A stretch of 64,000 nt of DNA from Petaurus breviceps papuanus (GCA_028583685.1 JAMXIF010000032.1:9909797-9973796), one strand, 5' to 3'. Counted from the stretch's first letter, positions 52,743 through 63,914 are shown. Program-made: numbers and translations. Notes: generated from the sequence alone by a model not told the origin.

Positions 52743-53339
52743 AAAAGTAGTCTGTCTTGTTATAGTTGGTTTGCTAATTGTACTTGTGCCATCAAATTCA
52801 AAAGGACTTTTTGAAATTCCATTCTAAGAATGTCCATATCCTTTTCAATCATTCAAGACTTTGACTTTATCTTCACCACTCATTTCATTATTTCTGCTGG
52901 AGTTTGTGTGAAATGCAGATTTTCAATGCTTTCTGGTTCTTTGCCTTTCTGTCTTCAACTTCTTAACTTCTCCTCTTATTTCTCCTAATTTGGCTTCAAG
53001 AAGGAGGCTGCAGGGTTTTCTATAATTGCCCTGCATTCATCTTGGATACTTTCTGTAACTTGGAGTGGAGGATGTTGTTGACAAAACAAAACAAAAAACA
53101 AAAACCAGTAATGAATGAAGACTTTGCCTGGTCCTGGAAAGATATGTTTCAATTGTGTTATGTATAACATTGATATCTTCAGTCCCTTTCATGCACACTT
53201 GAGATTTGCCCTACTTAAGTGACCAGCGTGGTCTTCACCACGTTTTTTACATTGTTCCAGTGAGGTTTGCTTCCTTGTGATACTCATACAAGAAAGAGCT
53301 CCCTTAATCCTCTGCATCAAACTGGCCAATCAACAAACG
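52743..53339. other. No recognised feature
   Basis: AT-rich sequence with an A/C run at 53085-53105. Nothing recognised. Confidence 0.4.
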
Positions 53340-53560
53340 TTTATTTGATTGTCATGATGGTTCTGAGCAGAGCTAGCCTGCAACTTCATGCTGTTCTATT
53401 TCTTAGATTCACAGGAGAATTTATGTCACACTGTCCAGGGACCTAACTCAGTCATTCAAAGTCCCAGGACCTAATTGACCAATGCTGTATTTCTGCCTGC
53501 TAGAGTTTATGACCACCATAGGGGTCTCCAGGCATACAGAGTCTCTACTATATATCAAAC
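53340..53560 (+). repeat. Unnamed ~220-bp repeat, copy 1
   Basis: TGATGGTTCTGAGCAGAGCT, AGCCTGCAAC, CTGTTCTATTTCTTAGATTC, ACAGGAGAATTTATGTCACA, CCAATGCTGTATTTCTG and TACTATATATCAAAC match 63690-63912 throughout at roughly three bases in four. Starts TG and ends near CA, which could suggest an LTR, but this is not shown. Confidence 0.75.
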
Positions 53561-53565
53561 TAGAT

Positions 53566-53802
53566 TAGGGGTTCTTAACCTGATATCAGGAGACCTCTAA
53601 GAGCTCTGTGGATAGGTTTTAGGGTGTCTATGAACTTAGATGGAGGAAAAAAATCTTTATTTTCAATACCCTCTAACTAAAATACAGTATTTCCTTCAAT
53701 TCTGAATGTAGGCAACAGACATTATTCTGAGAAGGGGTCTGTCCATAGATTTCACCAGATTGGCAAAGCAGTTCATGAGATTAAAATGATTAAGAAAACC
53801 TG
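53566..53802 (+). mobile_element. hAT non-autonomous transposon
   Basis: TAGGGGTTCTTAACCTGATA and GATTAAGAAAACCTG ends; interior TTATTCTGAGAAGGGGTCTG and ATAGATTTCACCAGATTGGC. Flanks AACTAGAT and CCCTAGAT match 6 of 8. Confidence 0.85.
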
Positions 53803-53814
53803 CCCTAGATAACA

Positions 53815-55060
53815 TTCCCCCCCATTTTCCCCCCCCAATTTTGCCCCTCTGCCAGTGACATAGACTCTGGGTTGGACTTGGCAGGAGCTATGATTACACC
53901 CTAGATTTATCATCCTACAGCAGGGACCCTTCTGAGATGTGCCCTGCAGGGCCTCAGGGAGACTTGTAGCTTCATGATCAAGGCATTAATAAAGAGATCT
54001 GAGGGAATGAATTGATTCGTCCTGAGCTCTGTGCCCTGGTTTACATGACGTAGTCCAATGACAGGATAGAGATAGTATCATTGCCAGAGCTATCCACACT
54101 TATTGTTGTGGAGTGAGTCTTATGATTAAAGGAAGAAGAAAGACATGGGATACTGACTGCCCCCAAATGGAAGACACCTTGGAAACACTGCTAACATTTA
54201 AAATTACCCCTCTGCAAGCATCTGGTCTCAACTCGCCTGGTTTTGTTTCCAGATGGCTCAAACATCAGTGTGCAGTGTCTGCACTGGTAAGATGGTGTGT
54301 GTGTGTGTGTGTGTGTGTGTATACATATATACATACACACATATATATTGCATATATGTCTCCTTTTCTTATTATTATTATACTATTATTAGTTTGTTAT
54401 TAATATTAAAGCTTTTATGAGCATGTCTCCATTCTATTTCCCTTCTGTAATGTCCCCCCACCCCCTTGCTTCCAAACGAACTTTTATCCCATGAGGAATC
54501 CCTTCAAGTCTGGGTCTGGCTCTGTAAACCCCATCATAAAAAACTCGCCAAAGAGTTTTGACAAACATTTCCTGAAAGGTCCCCACCCCTCAAAGTTCTC
54601 CTATCCTCTGGGAGGACTCCATCCCTCTAGAGTTTCCTTGATGGGTGGGGGTCTAGAGGTACATTCATTCACAGTGGCCCATCTTCTTTGGATTTTCCAA
54701 ATGCTAATGTGCAGCTCGTTTCTCCTAACAATAAAACAGCTTGACCAATTTTCTTTATGACTTAGGAGTCTGCTGTGCTTATAGAAACCAATGCCACCTT
54801 GGATAAAGAGGGAAGGCCTGCTAGAGAAATGGGGCCAGTTGGTAATTTTCACCCAACAAGTAGCTGGTTTGAGGTATAAGCCATAATTTTTAGTACGGCT
54901 TATTTCCCCCAACAATGAAGTTAAGGAAGGAAGAAAAAAAGGGATATGCTGAGAAGGAAAATGGAAATTTAACACTATGAATGGGTCTTAACACAGAACA
55001 CAGTTCTTGTAAATACAGGTCTTTGTTGTGGTCTGAGTTGTAATTTGTAGACAGTTACTA
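53815..55060. other. Unassigned sequence with a (GT)n/(TA)n tract
   Basis: (GT)n then TA/CA repeats at 54295-54350; otherwise no repeat or exon recognised. The antisense 124-codon frame at 54601-54975 has no recognisable domain. Confidence 0.45.
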
Positions 55061-55061
55061 A

Positions 55062-55065
55062 TTTT

Positions 55066-55097
<32 letters not shown>

Positions 55098-55100
55098 CCC
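55062..55100 (+). repeat. (CT)n(CA)n microsatellite
   Basis: CT run passing into CA run. 55101-55335 after it is unassigned. Confidence 0.9.
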
Positions 55101-55339
55101 TTTCACTGTCTGCAGGAGTGTGTACAGTTCTGTTTTCTTTCCTTCTTTGCCAAGGAGGACCTGGATAAGGGGAGAGAGTGGTCTGGCAACAGCCCTGACC
55201 ACACCAGACCCTGAGGCTACAAACCTCCAAAGTCCACTTTCTCAACTAGTATATATGTTTATGTGGCTGGCTCTCTGTCTTTCTGTCTTCAACCCAGCTT
55301 TGGACATCCTGAGCTTAACTTAGGATCACTGATTTAGTG

Positions 55340-55522
55340 CTCAAAGAGACGTTAAAGGTCATTGAAGCCTCATCCCCCACTTTTCTCTCTACTTTACAGA
55401 TGAGGAACTGAGACCCAGAAGATATATGCTAAAAGTTACACAAGTCACTAAGTTAACAGGGTAAGAATTTGAACTCAGGTCCTTTGACTCCAAATCCACT
55501 TCTCTTTCCATTGTACCATGCT
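55340..55522 (-). repeat. MIR-type SINE, antisense
   Basis: CTCTACTTTACAGATGAGGA, AATTTGAACTCAGGTCCTTT, CTCTTTCCATTGTACCATGC. Confidence 0.75.
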
Positions 55523-55574
55523 GACACATCACTTCTAGTCCTGACCAGGCCCAGGGTCTAGGTTGCTTCCTATG

Positions 55575-55965
55575 GAAGTATGACACAGAGGACAGTATTG
55601 GACTTGGAATCAAGAAGGCCTGGGTTCTAATCCTGCCTTAGAAACTGACTGGCTGTGTGACCCCTGGTGAATCAATATCATAGATGTAGAGCTGGAAGGT
55701 GTCTTAAAAGCCAAATAATCCAATGGAACTGAGGCCATGGGATGTCAAATGTCAAAGATCACCAAATAATAAGTTAATGAGGTAGGATTTGAACCTAGCT
55801 CCTCGCACTCTAGATTTCAGTCAGTTCTCCTTCCAAAGTCCTAAGTAACTTGGGGCCTCAGAGCCTCTCAGATATAAAATACTCTGCCTTAGGGAGTGTT
55901 GTGAGGATCATGTGAGATAATATACAAACTTTAAAATGCTATGTAAAAGTAAGCTATGGGGCCAA
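55575..55965 (+). repeat. MIR-type SINE with an antisense MIR inserted
   Basis: Sense head and core at 55575-55678 (TGGACTTGGAATCAAGAAGG, GGCTGTGTGACCCC) and sense tail at 55845-55965 (GGGCCTCAGAGCCTCTCAGA, GTTGTGAGGATCATGTGAGA) are interrupted by an antisense MIR-like copy (55680-55840: AGGATTTGAACCTAGCTCCT). Confidence 0.7.
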
Positions 55966-55979
55966 TAAAGAGCCTCCTC

Positions 55980-56132
55980 TGGGGCAGCTAGGTGGTACAG
56001 ACAGAGCACCAGCCCTGAAGTCAGGAGGACCTGAGTTCAAATCCAGCTTCACACATTTGACACTTGCTAGTTGTGTGACCCTAGGCAAGTCCCTTAACTA
56101 CAATTGCCTCAAAAAAATTAAAACTAAAAAAT
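55980..56132 (+). repeat. SINE family A, with target duplication
   Basis: GGGGCAGCTAGGTGGTACAG, CAGAGCACCAGCCCTGAAGT, GAGTTCAAATCCAGCTTCAC and an A-rich tail. AAAGAGCCTCC lies at 55967-55977 and 56133-56143. Confidence 0.93.
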
Positions 56133-56144
56133 AAAGAGCCTCCC

Positions 56145-57170
56145 CTTTCTCTCTCCCTTTCCCTTCTATAAAATTCTTAGGTCTTCTTTTCAAAAGAAGA
56201 AGCCCCGTTTGCCTGGGCAAGCTGGGAACTCACTCCTTCCCTCTCCCCTAACAATAGCCACTTTCCCCATGTTTATAATCCAGAATAAATGTTTACACCC
56301 AGTCCTACGTTCTGGAAATGCCACAAAGAAACATCAAATGAGCTGGGTGGCAGGAGTGTGCCTCGGGGTGGGGGTGCTGTGCTGTCCAGTCAAGTGGACT
56401 GCCCAACAGGCTCAAAATCCCGCTCCCCCACTCCCAAAGGGCATCCCCTCATTCCCCATGCTGGGAGGGATCCCAAAGTCCAGAGTAGGAACTGAATGTC
56501 AGCGACAGTTATGTTTATCATGGGAAGGCTTCCTTCCCCGTCCCTCCCCCACAACCTTGGTTACTCATGATTTCTCTGAATGCTTTTACGCTTTCTTCAG
56601 CCCCGTCATGATGCACAATCACAACCTTCACATTTTCAGGGCATTGTCTTCCAAGAAACTCAAAATGGCACTTGCCCCATCTCTACACTCATACCCATAT
56701 GTCCCTAATCACACATAACAATTCAGGGCCAGATTCCAAAGCAACATTTTTTTTGTAAATGGTTTAAAAAAAAATCTCCCTCTAGAGGAATTTCTGGGCT
56801 CCGAAGCTGAGTATGAGTCAGCAATATCCAGCTTTGGGGTTATTGTATGTGTGTGTCGGTGCTTTTAAAAGGCAAGCTTGTAAAAAATAAATAAAAGGCA
56901 AGCTTGTATTAACAGGAGCACAGAGAGCTGTAACTCAGCCTTGGAGTCTGTGGAGAATGGTCTAGTCGTTCTCATAAGAAGAAACAGGGATAGGTAGAAG
57001 ACTGATTCCACGGGTGTAGGGGAATCCTCAGGAGAGGAAGCCCCAACGATGCAGGTCACCCCCTCCCCTTCACTGAGGGGCAAGCTCAGGGTAGTGGTGG
57101 TGGCTCTGCTGGGGCCTGAACCACATTAAATTGTAACTGGGAAATGCTTAACAAAATAAATACAAACACA
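56145..57170. other. Unassigned; one long chance-level frame
   Basis: A 169-codon frame (56209-56718, plus) is the longest outside repeats. It has no recognisable domain, low-complexity GVCLGVGVLCC and many prolines. AAAAGGCAAGCTTGTA is tandemly doubled at about 56867-56909. No repeat family recognised. Confidence 0.35.
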
Positions 57171-57177
57171 ACACAAT

Positions 57178-57441
57178 GTTTTGTTTGTTTGTTCAGTCAC
57201 CTCCGGCGTTTTGTGACCCTCGTGGATACATCCATGGTGTTTTCTTGGCAAAGAAACTGGAGTGGTTTGCCATTTCCTTCTCTTGCATGCCCACATTTTA
57301 CAGATGACGAACTGAGGCAAATAGGGATTAAGGGACTTGCCCAGATTCACACAGCTAGTAATTGTCTGAGGCTGGATTTGAGCTCAGCTCATCGGGACTC
57401 CAGGCCTAGTGCCCCATCTACAGCACCATCTAGCTGCCCCA
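57178..57441 (-). repeat. MAR1-type CORE-SINE, antisense
   Basis: TTTGTTTGTTTGTTCAGTCA, TTTTCTTGGCAAAGAAACTG, CACATTTTACAGATGACGAA, CAGCACCATCTAGCTGCCCC. Confidence 0.92.
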
Positions 57442-57537
57442 CAATACTATGTAGCTAATGGTCTTTGGTGGCTTTCTAAATTGATATGAGGCTTCAGGGA
57501 TCCCTTTCTTTCTGAGTTTGATTCACCTGGCCTAGAA

Positions 57538-57650
57538 TGCTGAGAAGTTAAGGGACTTACCCAAAAGCACATGGTCCATATGCATAAAAGGCAGAACTGG
57601 AATCCACATTTTCCTGGATCCTATCTAGGTCAGCTATCTTTCTACAGCTA
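57538..57650 (-). repeat. MIR-type fragment, antisense
   Basis: AAGTTAAGGGACTTACCCAA, GGCAGAACTGGAATCCACAT. Confidence 0.5.
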
Positions 57651-57659
57651 TCTGCCCTT

Positions 57660-58100
57660 ACAGAGGTTCCCACACTTATTTGGCCTACTGACCCCTTTTT
57701 AAAAAAACCTTAGTGTCCTCCCTGGAAATCTACTCTCCAGGTTTTTTTTTTTTATTTGCATCATTTCAAAAAATATAACATTTTTAAAATGACACATCTT
57801 GAATTTAATAATTTATTGTAAATATGTGGGGTTTTTTCCTGCATTGAAATTTTTTTTAAGCAATTGGGGTTCAGTAACTTGCTCAAGGTTACACAGCCAG
57901 GTGTTTCTGGGTGGGTGCTAAGTGTCTGCGCCTGGATTTGATCCCAGATAATCCCGACACTGGGGCCAGCGCTCTTACTCACTGTGCTACCTGGCCGCCC
58001 CCTTGCATTGAAATTTTGATGATGCAATATTGTATCATGCAACCATATAGTATGGTATTGTAAACAAGTCATTAAACACACATATGCCAAGGGATACATG
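57660..58100 (+). mobile_element. hAT-like transposon remnant, split by a SINE
   Basis: CAGAGGTTCCCACACTTATT, TGGCCTACTGACCCCTTTTT resembles a Charlie-type 5' end. After the SINE: GATGATGCAATATTGTATCA. The 3' end is not identified. Confidence 0.45.
57854..58003 (-). repeat. SINE family B, antisense, perfect target duplication
   Basis: TTTTAAGCAATTGGGGTTCA, GGTGTTTCTGGGTGGGTGCT, CACTGTGCTACCTGGCCGCC. TGCATTGAAATTTT is identical at 57840-57853 and 58004-58017. Confidence 0.94.
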
Positions 58101-58685
58101 CTGGACTTCCTGACAACAGCCCGCCTGCCAGTCCTCCCACCCCCAAAACATACACAATCTGAGTAAAAGTTTGGAGGAGGGGTTAAGCTAGAAGGATACT
58201 ACAAGAGAAATGAACCACTAATGAGACCCATGACCTTAGAAGTTTACACATGATTGAACCAATCATGGGCAACAAACAAGCTGAAAAAGAGATTTAATAC
58301 AAGGAAAGAAATTTAACCACATAAGGTATCACTGGAACATGGGAGACTGAGATTCATAACTGGACTATAATTCTGGAAAAGTATTCTCAAATACTCAAAT
58401 GCATCTGTGATCTCATCAATCTGAATGTTCCCTTCAATGATGAATCCCCAACACATCATACCTGCCCCTCCTGTGCAATGCTTTTCCATGTCCTTCAATA
58501 AATTCACTACAGAGGATACACCCCACATACTGGAGGCCTTCCTCACATTTCCTAACATTGCCAAGGATACCCTCCTATCATCTTTTACTCTTGTCTCATT
58601 GGTTATGTGTAATAGCCTAATCAACACCTACCACGTACCTCTTTGTTGAACCTTATGTTACGTATTCATCTTTAATTCTTCAGAC
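58101..58685. other. Unassigned, probably dispersed repeat
   Basis: 58404-58445 repeats a motif from 31441-31480. The block leads directly into the CR1 frame at 58690 but I cannot show that it belongs to it. Confidence 0.35.
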
Positions 58686-58689
58686 TTCA

Positions 58690-61195
58690 TGTCTCACAGT
58701 CAAATAGCCATATACACCTTATTCAGAAAGAACAGGATGGATAAAGGGGGCAGGAATGAAATAATACTACATATAAAGAAGATATACTATGTGAGGAAAT
58801 CGATGAACCAGATAAGCGTGGTAGAGAACAACCATCGAAGGCAAAAACAGAAGCAATATTGTTATTGGAATGTACTGTACTCCGTTTGAACAAAAAGTGG
58901 AAATAAAGGAAGAGTCTAAGGAACAGATCATAAGCCTGAGATAGAAGAACGAGACAGAAGCGATGGAGGATTTTAATTAGCAAGATATGTGTTTGAGTTC
59001 TTCTCTGCCCAAAGCAGAGCAACTTATAATTTCTTGACTTGACTTAATGACAATTTCTTACTTCAAAAGATGGAGGAGCCAACAAGAAGAAAATTTATTT
59101 CTGGATCTGATTTTCATTTAGGAAGAACTGGTCACTGGGGTGGAAATGAGAACTTTAGGGTGAATTGGTTTGGAGAGAACACATTTCAATGGGTTCAGAG
59201 GAAAAAAATCGGCAGGACTCACTGCACTAAAATTCCACTAGAGAAATAAACCCAAGTAGGCTGATTAGTTCTCAATTAAATTCCAAAGACACAAAGGAAA
59301 ACAATTCCATTGAGAAGGAAAAGAAAGTGTCTAACAAGACTGACATGAATGCTCATGGAAACCCATCAACTGACTTAGGATTTCAAAGATATGCATAGAA
59401 CAAAGAAGAAAGGACAGCTAGTAGAGAATGAATGAAAAAACATGGCATTGTCCTGTCAGATTACTATTTGATCAGGTACACTAAGGCTTAGGATGAGGTG
59501 AGTTTATCAAGGAAAAACTAAAAAAAGAGGGGTCTTGTGATAGTAATGGCAATTAAAGATTCCTGTGTATTGGCTTGGTTTTCAAACTGATTGTGTTAAA
59601 ACCCAGAGCTTGTTAATCCCTGTGGGATGGACTTGTTGATGTGAAAAGAGAGTCCTGAACTGGGAGGAGCTGGTGCCATGGATTTGGAGAGGCAGAAGAG
59701 AGAGGCAGAAGAACTTTTTGGAAGCAGCACCTCGTGGAGGCAGAGAGACTGAGAAAATTGCTGTTTTGCCACTTTGAATCGCCCTGGACTTTTGAGACCT
59801 GCCCCCTGGAGCTGCCAAGGACTGAGGAGACATGGTTGTTTTGCCGGTACTTTGTCTGTTTTGATGTTGTTTTGCCAGATTTGTCCACTGGTGAAAGACA
59901 GTCCTGTTGTTGAAGAAGTTCTGGAACCTGGCTGTTGGTTAAGAGCTACTGAGACTGTCCTGCAGACAGAGAGTGAATACTGTCCACTGGTGAAGGACAG
60001 TGCTGTTGTTGCAGGGGTCTGGGAACCTTTCTGTTGGTTCAGAAGCCCTGAAGAAGGATTTTCTTGTTGTATGTTTACAGAAATCCTGGGAGAGGGCTTT
60101 GCTAATGTTTTCAGGGGTTCTAGGACTGTTCTACAGACAGAGGATGAATTAATGAAGGGACTGGCAATGTATCTTGTGGCCTTGCTAAGCCTTGTCTCCC
60201 CAGGAACTAAGATTGCTGAGAACTTGCCTTGTGTCAAGATGAAGAAAAGACCTCCATTTGGGTATTAAGTGCTGTGTTTAAACTTGTTGTAACTCTGGGG
60301 TAGATTCAATTGAGATCCAGGGGTGGGGAACTTTTGACCTTTTTGTGCTCTGTGATTGACAAATGAAGGTACAGCCTAGGGGTGGAGAAGTATTTAGACC
60401 AGGGACTTTGTAATTGATTGAATGATTGGAAGGTCCTGGGGTGGGGTAGTCCTTGGAGATTATTTAATCACATTTAGTAAATGCTGTATTTGGAATGATG
60501 TCATGTTTTGATCTTCTCTGTTCTTAATCTGTCACTGAATAAAATGGAGAGTGCCTATGCTGGTATTCTGAACCTTGGGACGTTGCCTTTCCTTGGCATT
60601 ACATTACAGGTCTACTAGTGAAAAAAGTAAAATCAGAGAAGGACAGGATTGTTTGAGGTGAAGAGGGGGTTACATGGGGACCAACCAGAATCCTGTACTA
60701 TTACACATTATTTTTAAAAGATGGTTGAAACATCTAGGAAAGGAAGCGGCCATTACAAAAAGGTGTCATGGCTTCATCAAAAACAGGACGTGTCTGACTG
60801 ACCTAATTTCCCTTTTTTGACAGGGTAGCTAGATCAAGTGAACGCTATGGTTTATTGAGATGTTAACAAAGCATTTCACAGGATGGAGAGATGATATTTA
60901 GACACTAGTATGGGCTAGTGCATTCATAGTTGGTTGAATAACAAACTCATTAATGGTTCAAATTCAGGATGGAAAGAGCCACAGGGATGCATTTGTGTTT
61001 GGTGACTATTGATCTGGACAATTGCCTAAATGGTATACTCATCAAACTCTTGAATGAGTCTTCAGGGGAAGGCTGGATGACCACTTGGGACCGTCATAAA
61101 GGAGATTCATTCTCAGGTACAGGTAGAATAAGTTGGCTTCTGTGGACCCTTCCAATTTTGAGATTCTGTGAGCTCATGGATCGACTGAAACGATG
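58690..61195 (+). repeat. CR1/L3-type LINE, internally deleted, split by a solo LTR
   Basis: 58690-59530 carries the start of the endonuclease domain: IYTLFRKNRMDKGGRNEIIL translates from 58719, then a GVYYRP-like and a GDFN-like site in other frames. 60614-61195 resumes in the reverse transcriptase region (ATGGCTTCATCAAAAACAGG, GAAGGCTGGATGACCACTTG) and ends CCTTCCAATTTTGAGATTCT, as CR1 3' ends do. A large middle part is missing and the frame is broken many times. Confidence 0.82.
59536..60608 (+). mobile_element. Solo LTR of an endogenous retrovirus
   Basis: 1073 bases begin TGTGATAG and end CATTACA, with GGTCT immediately outside both ends (59531-59535, 60609-60613), a 5-bp target duplication. 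A polyadenylation signal AATAAA lies at 60538-60543, placing R-U5 in the last ~70 bases. U3 holds a ~98-base tandem duplication (59881-59978, 59979-60075). No internal viral region remains, as after recombination between two LTRs. It sits in an old CR1 LINE and keeps a perfect target duplication, so it is younger than CR1. Family not determined. The 164- and 213-codon frames within it are chance. Confidence 0.9.
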
Positions 61196-61775
61196 AAGAA
61201 ATAATAGTAGCAAATAATTTAATGTCAGAAACTGCTGCTGTCTGTACTGTATTAGATATGCACTATTTTATGATGCCATGTTGTGTATGTTACAGTGAAG
61301 GCTCCCGCTTCCTGGTGGGTAGCAATATATAGCAGGTACAATTTTCAAAGGTAAGGAGCAGGGGCCCACAGTTTTTCAACTTTGTTTAGGGTACACAAAT
61401 AATAGTAACAATAATAGCATTTATGTATTGGTTGAAAGTTTACAAAGCATTTTTAAATATGTCAAGCCAACAGTAATTTATGAGTATATTATGTAACAAT
61501 AAAATACAATAAACATTTAATTAGTGCCTGGTTGTTTTTTTAACCAGGTACTGTGCTAAACTCTGACCAGACATACTTTTCTCATTTGAGTCTCACAACA
61601 ATCCAGTGATGAAGATACTATTATTATTTCCATTTTATAGATAAGGAAACTGGGAATGAGAGAGGTTAGGGGACTTATCCAGGGTCTCAAACAGTTAAGT
61701 GTCTGAGGCAGAATTCAAATTCAAGTCTTCCTAACTCAAGTCCTGTACTAGCTATTATACTTTGTCTGGACTCTG
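61196..61775 (-). repeat. MIR-type SINE, antisense, long
   Basis: From 61525: ACTGTGCTAAACTCTGACCA, CTCATTTGAGTCTCACAACA, TTCCATTTTATAGATAAGGA, ATTCAAATTCAAGTCTTCCT. 61415-61470 is a further MIR scrap. 61196-61410 is unassigned. Confidence 0.65.
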
Positions 61776-62160
61776 CTTCTCTATCCAAAATTGATCTGAG
61801 ACATTACCGACAACTAGATAATAAAATAAAATGGAGAACAAGATAATAGAATAGTTATTATTTTAAAAATTAATGGGGAAAACATAAATAACCATACTTT
61901 TCTCCTCTTGGTAGGGGACAGTCAGTACCTACAAGGACAAAAATCTCACATATGTTGTCAAATGTAGTTACTGTATATACCAAAATGACAGTGAATATAA
62001 AAACCAAAGGCATCGATAAAGCTCTTGCTTTTGTCGGTTTGTTTGTTTTGTTTCTCAGTCAGCATAAGTCTGAGCAAAAGTGGGAAAGGGTGGGATGTGT
62101 GCTGGCACACTCTACAATGTTCAAGTTTAGCCACAACATTTGGCATAATACAACTGAGAA
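61776..62160. other. No recognised feature
   Basis: AT-rich unique sequence. Confidence 0.4.
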
Positions 62161-62250
62161 AAAGCAAGCCTGGAAAGGTGGGCTGGACCTAGATCGTAGA
62201 AGGCTTTGAATGACAAATTAAGGAGTTTGGATTTCAATGGAAAAGTCAGG
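62161..62250 (+). repeat. Unclassified long old repeat, small middle fragment
   Basis: TGGACCTAGATCGTAGAAGG, CTTTGAATGACAAATTAAGG, AGTTTGGATTTCAATGG. Confidence 0.4.
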
Positions 62251-62464
62251 TGGTCCCTTTCTTCTTTCCTCTGATTGTATCAGTTTCTTGTGGTCCACAT
62301 GTCATCCCCTGGATCTCTGTCTGAGACACAAGGTGGCTACAATACTTTTCCCTGAGTATGTTAACCGGAGAAGCAGAGCTGCCAAAGACAATTTCCCTGT
62401 GTGGGCTAATTATCTAATAAGTGTGTATTTCTCATTCCCTCCACCATCCTACCAATCAGAACTT

Positions 62465-62785
62465 TAAAAAAATGTTTTATAATATATATGCACACACATG
62501 CATACACACATATATCTACAAACATACACATATAAGTAAAAACATATTAGTACATACTTAGATTGGAGAAAGAAATGGAAAATCACTCCAGTATCTTTGC
62601 CAAGAAAACCCCAAATGAGGGTCAGGAAGAATCAGACACGACTAATTGATTCAACAACAACAACAAAGATTATAGATAGGCTAAAAGGTAGACTAATAAA
62701 TAGATAGGTCGATAGATCGTTAGATCAATAGATCAATCGATAGGTAGATTATAGATGGATAGATGGATGAATAGATAGATACTAG
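62465..62785 (+). repeat. MAR1 3' end between (CA/TA)n and (GATA)n tracts
   Basis: CA/TA repeats 62480-62545; MAR1 tail 62562-62667 (ATCTTTGCCAAGAAAACCCC, AGAATCAGACACGACT, CAACAACAACAAC); GATA/GATC units 62690-62785. Confidence 0.85.
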
Positions 62786-62854
62786 GCTGTAACTTTACTG
62801 ACATAGAGAACTCCCACGGGAGGACATTCCCTCTGCTGATGCAGGCTGACATCT

Positions 62855-62995
62855 CTGTAATTCACAGTCCTAAGCTTTGCCTAGAGTGCTGTGAGGTTAC
62901 TTGCCCAGAGTCATTCAGCCAGCATCAGAGACAGAGCTTGAACTCAGGACTGACTGGTGGCTCTCCCTCCACTGAGCCATGCTGCCCCTCAAGCA
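62855..62995 (-). repeat. MIR-type SINE, antisense
   Basis: GTTACTTGCCCAGAGTCATT, GCTTGAACTCAGGACTGACT, CCACTGAGCCATGCTGCCCC. Confidence 0.7.
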
Positions 62996-62999
62996 ATAA

Positions 63000-63685
63000 T
63001 TTATGCAGTTTAAAATGTTAATTTTATCCCCTGTGCCCCACTGAAGAATTATGAAGCGGGAAGAATGCTTTTAGCCTTTTCCCCCCTCAGCCCCAGCTAA
63101 CTGTCTTGTTGTGTGGTGCTGCTGTCTTGTGTTTTCCTTTCCTCTAGGAAAAAAACAACAGAAATGGCCTAATCTCTCAAAGTGAGACCAGTGCCAAGTC
63201 CCAACCCAGAGCAAGGCTCCATTCCCCGCCAATTCAAATCCTCCTGAAAATGGGATTAATAATGGAAACACTAACAAACCCTTCACTCTCTCCCGGGTTG
63301 CCTGGCACAGGGACAAGGCAGCACGCTGAACCTCCCCAACTCCTAATTAAAAGATAATGTCAATAAATGCCCATTGTCTGGGGATAAAGGCCCAGGGTTT
63401 ATCTAAAACAAACAGCTGGGGGAGGGGAGAGCAGGGAAAGGCTTGGGGCAGCGCCAAGGTGCTGACTTGTGTCAGTGGAAGGCATTTGACCTGTGGCACA
63501 TTTTCTTCCTTCGGTCAGTGTCTCTGTACTATGGGCTGAGCAGGGAGGGCGGCGCTGGCTTTCCTGTTGGAAAGGGAATGTAGGCTTGCAGAGAGGGTCA
63601 GCTGTGCCAGAGGGCCAGTGCTGGAATCTGCCAGTCTGCTAAGCAAACTCTTCTCCTCTCCTCTGCTGCACTCATTTATTAATGC
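63000..63685. other. Unique sequence, candidate conserved non-coding DNA
   Basis: No repeat recognised. 63330-63420 packs CTCCTAATTAAAAGATAATG (homeodomain- and GATA-like), GGGGATAAAGG, TTTATCTAAAACAAACAGCT (GATA-, forkhead- and E-box-like) into under 100 bases. Regulatory role is inferred only from site density. Confidence 0.35.
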
Positions 63686-63689
63686 ATCC

Positions 63690-63912
63690 AAACACTTATT
63701 TTATTATAGTGATGGTTCTGAGTAGAGCCAGCCTGCAACCCCAGACTATTCTATTTCTCAGGTTCATAGGAGAAATTGTATTGTACTGGTCAGGGATCTA
63801 ATCCAATCATTCTAAGCTCCAGGACCCAATAGACCAATGCTTCAGGGTTCCTGGCTACCAGTGTTCATGACTGTCTCCAGGTACGAAAAGTCCCTGCTAT
63901 ACATCAAAATAG
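63690..63912 (+). repeat. Unnamed ~220-bp repeat, copy 2
   Basis: GTGATGGTTCTGAGTAGAGC, CAGCCTGCAACCCCAGACTA, TTCTCAGGTTCATAGGAGAA, CCAATAGACCAATGCTTCAG and CTGCTATACATCAAAA; collinear with 53340-53560. Confidence 0.75.
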
Positions 63913-63914
63913 AT

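Noticed and set aside
54113-54403. 96-codon frame running into CVCVCVYTYIHTH
   Set aside because: Its second half is the (GT)n/(TA)n tract and the first half has no domain.
56209-56718. 169-codon plus-strand frame as a possible gene
   Set aside because: No domain, no splice or promoter context, proline-rich low-complexity content; consistent with chance in GC-richer DNA.
59596-60237. 213-codon minus-strand frame and overlapping 164-codon plus-strand frame
   Set aside because: Both lie wholly within the solo LTR, repeat the U3 tandem duplication at protein level and show no known domain.
60318-60335. CAGGGGTGGGGAACTT as a hAT end
   Set aside because: No matching inverted end nearby and it lies inside the LTR.
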